The notes beneath the pieces were generated by a model, which saw only the letters and a program-made list of their open reading frames with translations, was not told the origin of the DNA and ran no database searches. The position numbers and the translations under genes are program-made. Below, one piece after another: positions 7,003-7,126 of a stretch of DNA of 7,126 bases; the first letter of the stretch is position 1; every line of letters starts with the position of its first letter. The stretch is taken from contig CAIMDR010000493.1 in the NCBI GenBank assembly GCA_903839795.1, positions 1 to 7,126 on the forward strand, in the 5' to 3' direction. This DNA comes from an uncultured Methylococcaceae bacterium (GTDB lineage: Bacteria; Pseudomonadota; Gammaproteobacteria; Methylococcales; Methylomonadaceae).

Positions 7003-7079
7003 CTTACATTGAGCGGCTATAACCCTATGAAAAATTCATTTAAACTATACCCAGATTGTAATATTTCAGAGATAGAAAA

Positions 7080-7126
7080 ATGCCCGCAGAAAATACCGTC
7101 GCCACTTACTCAATAGAGCGTTTAGA
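7080..7126 (+). CDS. Possible 5' end of a forward gene, cut by the window edge
   Basis: An ATG at 7080 opens a frame that stays open for the 15 full codons left in the window (MPAENTVATYSIERL). A purine-rich stretch (CAGAGATAG) about 5-13 nt upstream could serve as a ribosome binding site, and TGTAATATT further upstream could be an extended -10 box. The gene would diverge from the broken L,D-transpeptidase, with 77 bp between the two starts. The visible residues are too few to recognise a family, and a chance frame of this length is common. Confidence 0.35.
   Translation, partial: MPAENTVATYSIERL

Overview
The window looks like chromosomal DNA from a Gram-negative bacterium. The coding regions of the central operon are moderately AT-rich (roughly 40-47% GC in short stretches counted by eye), the intergenic DNA is more AT-rich, and the proteins look gammaproteobacterial. 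A Methylococcales-type methanotroph would fit, but that placement rests on general protein and composition resemblance and is only a guess.

Layout. Positions 1-853 hold no conserved full-length gene. They contain a perfect 12-bp inverted repeat, a roughly 85-bp imperfect palindrome resembling a dispersed MITE-like repeat, a possible 39-residue single-pass membrane microprotein, and a short reverse-strand protein relic. Positions 854-5254 are a compact three-gene forward operon with overlapping genes: an ABC ATPase of the LolD/YbbA/MacB type, a large 10-TM FtsX-type permease (YbbP-like), and a membrane-anchored or secreted lipocalin-fold protein of the AttH/CrtC-like ('predicted secreted hydrolase') family. 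Positions 5255-5981 are noncoding and look like a decay zone, with possible insertion-sequence debris. Positions 5982-7002 (reverse strand) hold a broken L,D-transpeptidase gene with tandem YkuD-like domains. The last 47 bases may begin another forward gene.

How the genes work together. The ATPase would energise the FtsX-type permease, which in this superfamily drives extraction or release of membrane or periplasmic substrates (lipoproteins, lipids, amphipathic compounds) rather than classical import. The third gene shares an ATGA overlap with the permease, so the lipocalin-fold protein is probably made with the transporter and acts on the outer face of the inner membrane or in the periplasm, perhaps binding or modifying a lipid-like ligand. 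The substrate cannot be read from the sequence.

The L,D-transpeptidase locus is the main anomaly. A run of seven G residues on its coding strand, directly before the catalytic SHGC motif, splits the gene into two frames. Removing one G restores a continuous 339-residue reading frame. The gene also lacks a recognisable signal peptide, and the usual Arg after the catalytic Cys is His. Together these suggest a decaying gene, although a homopolymer sequencing error or slippage-based phase variation could explain the frameshift alone. I found no CRISPR array, tRNA, rRNA or clearly novel system.
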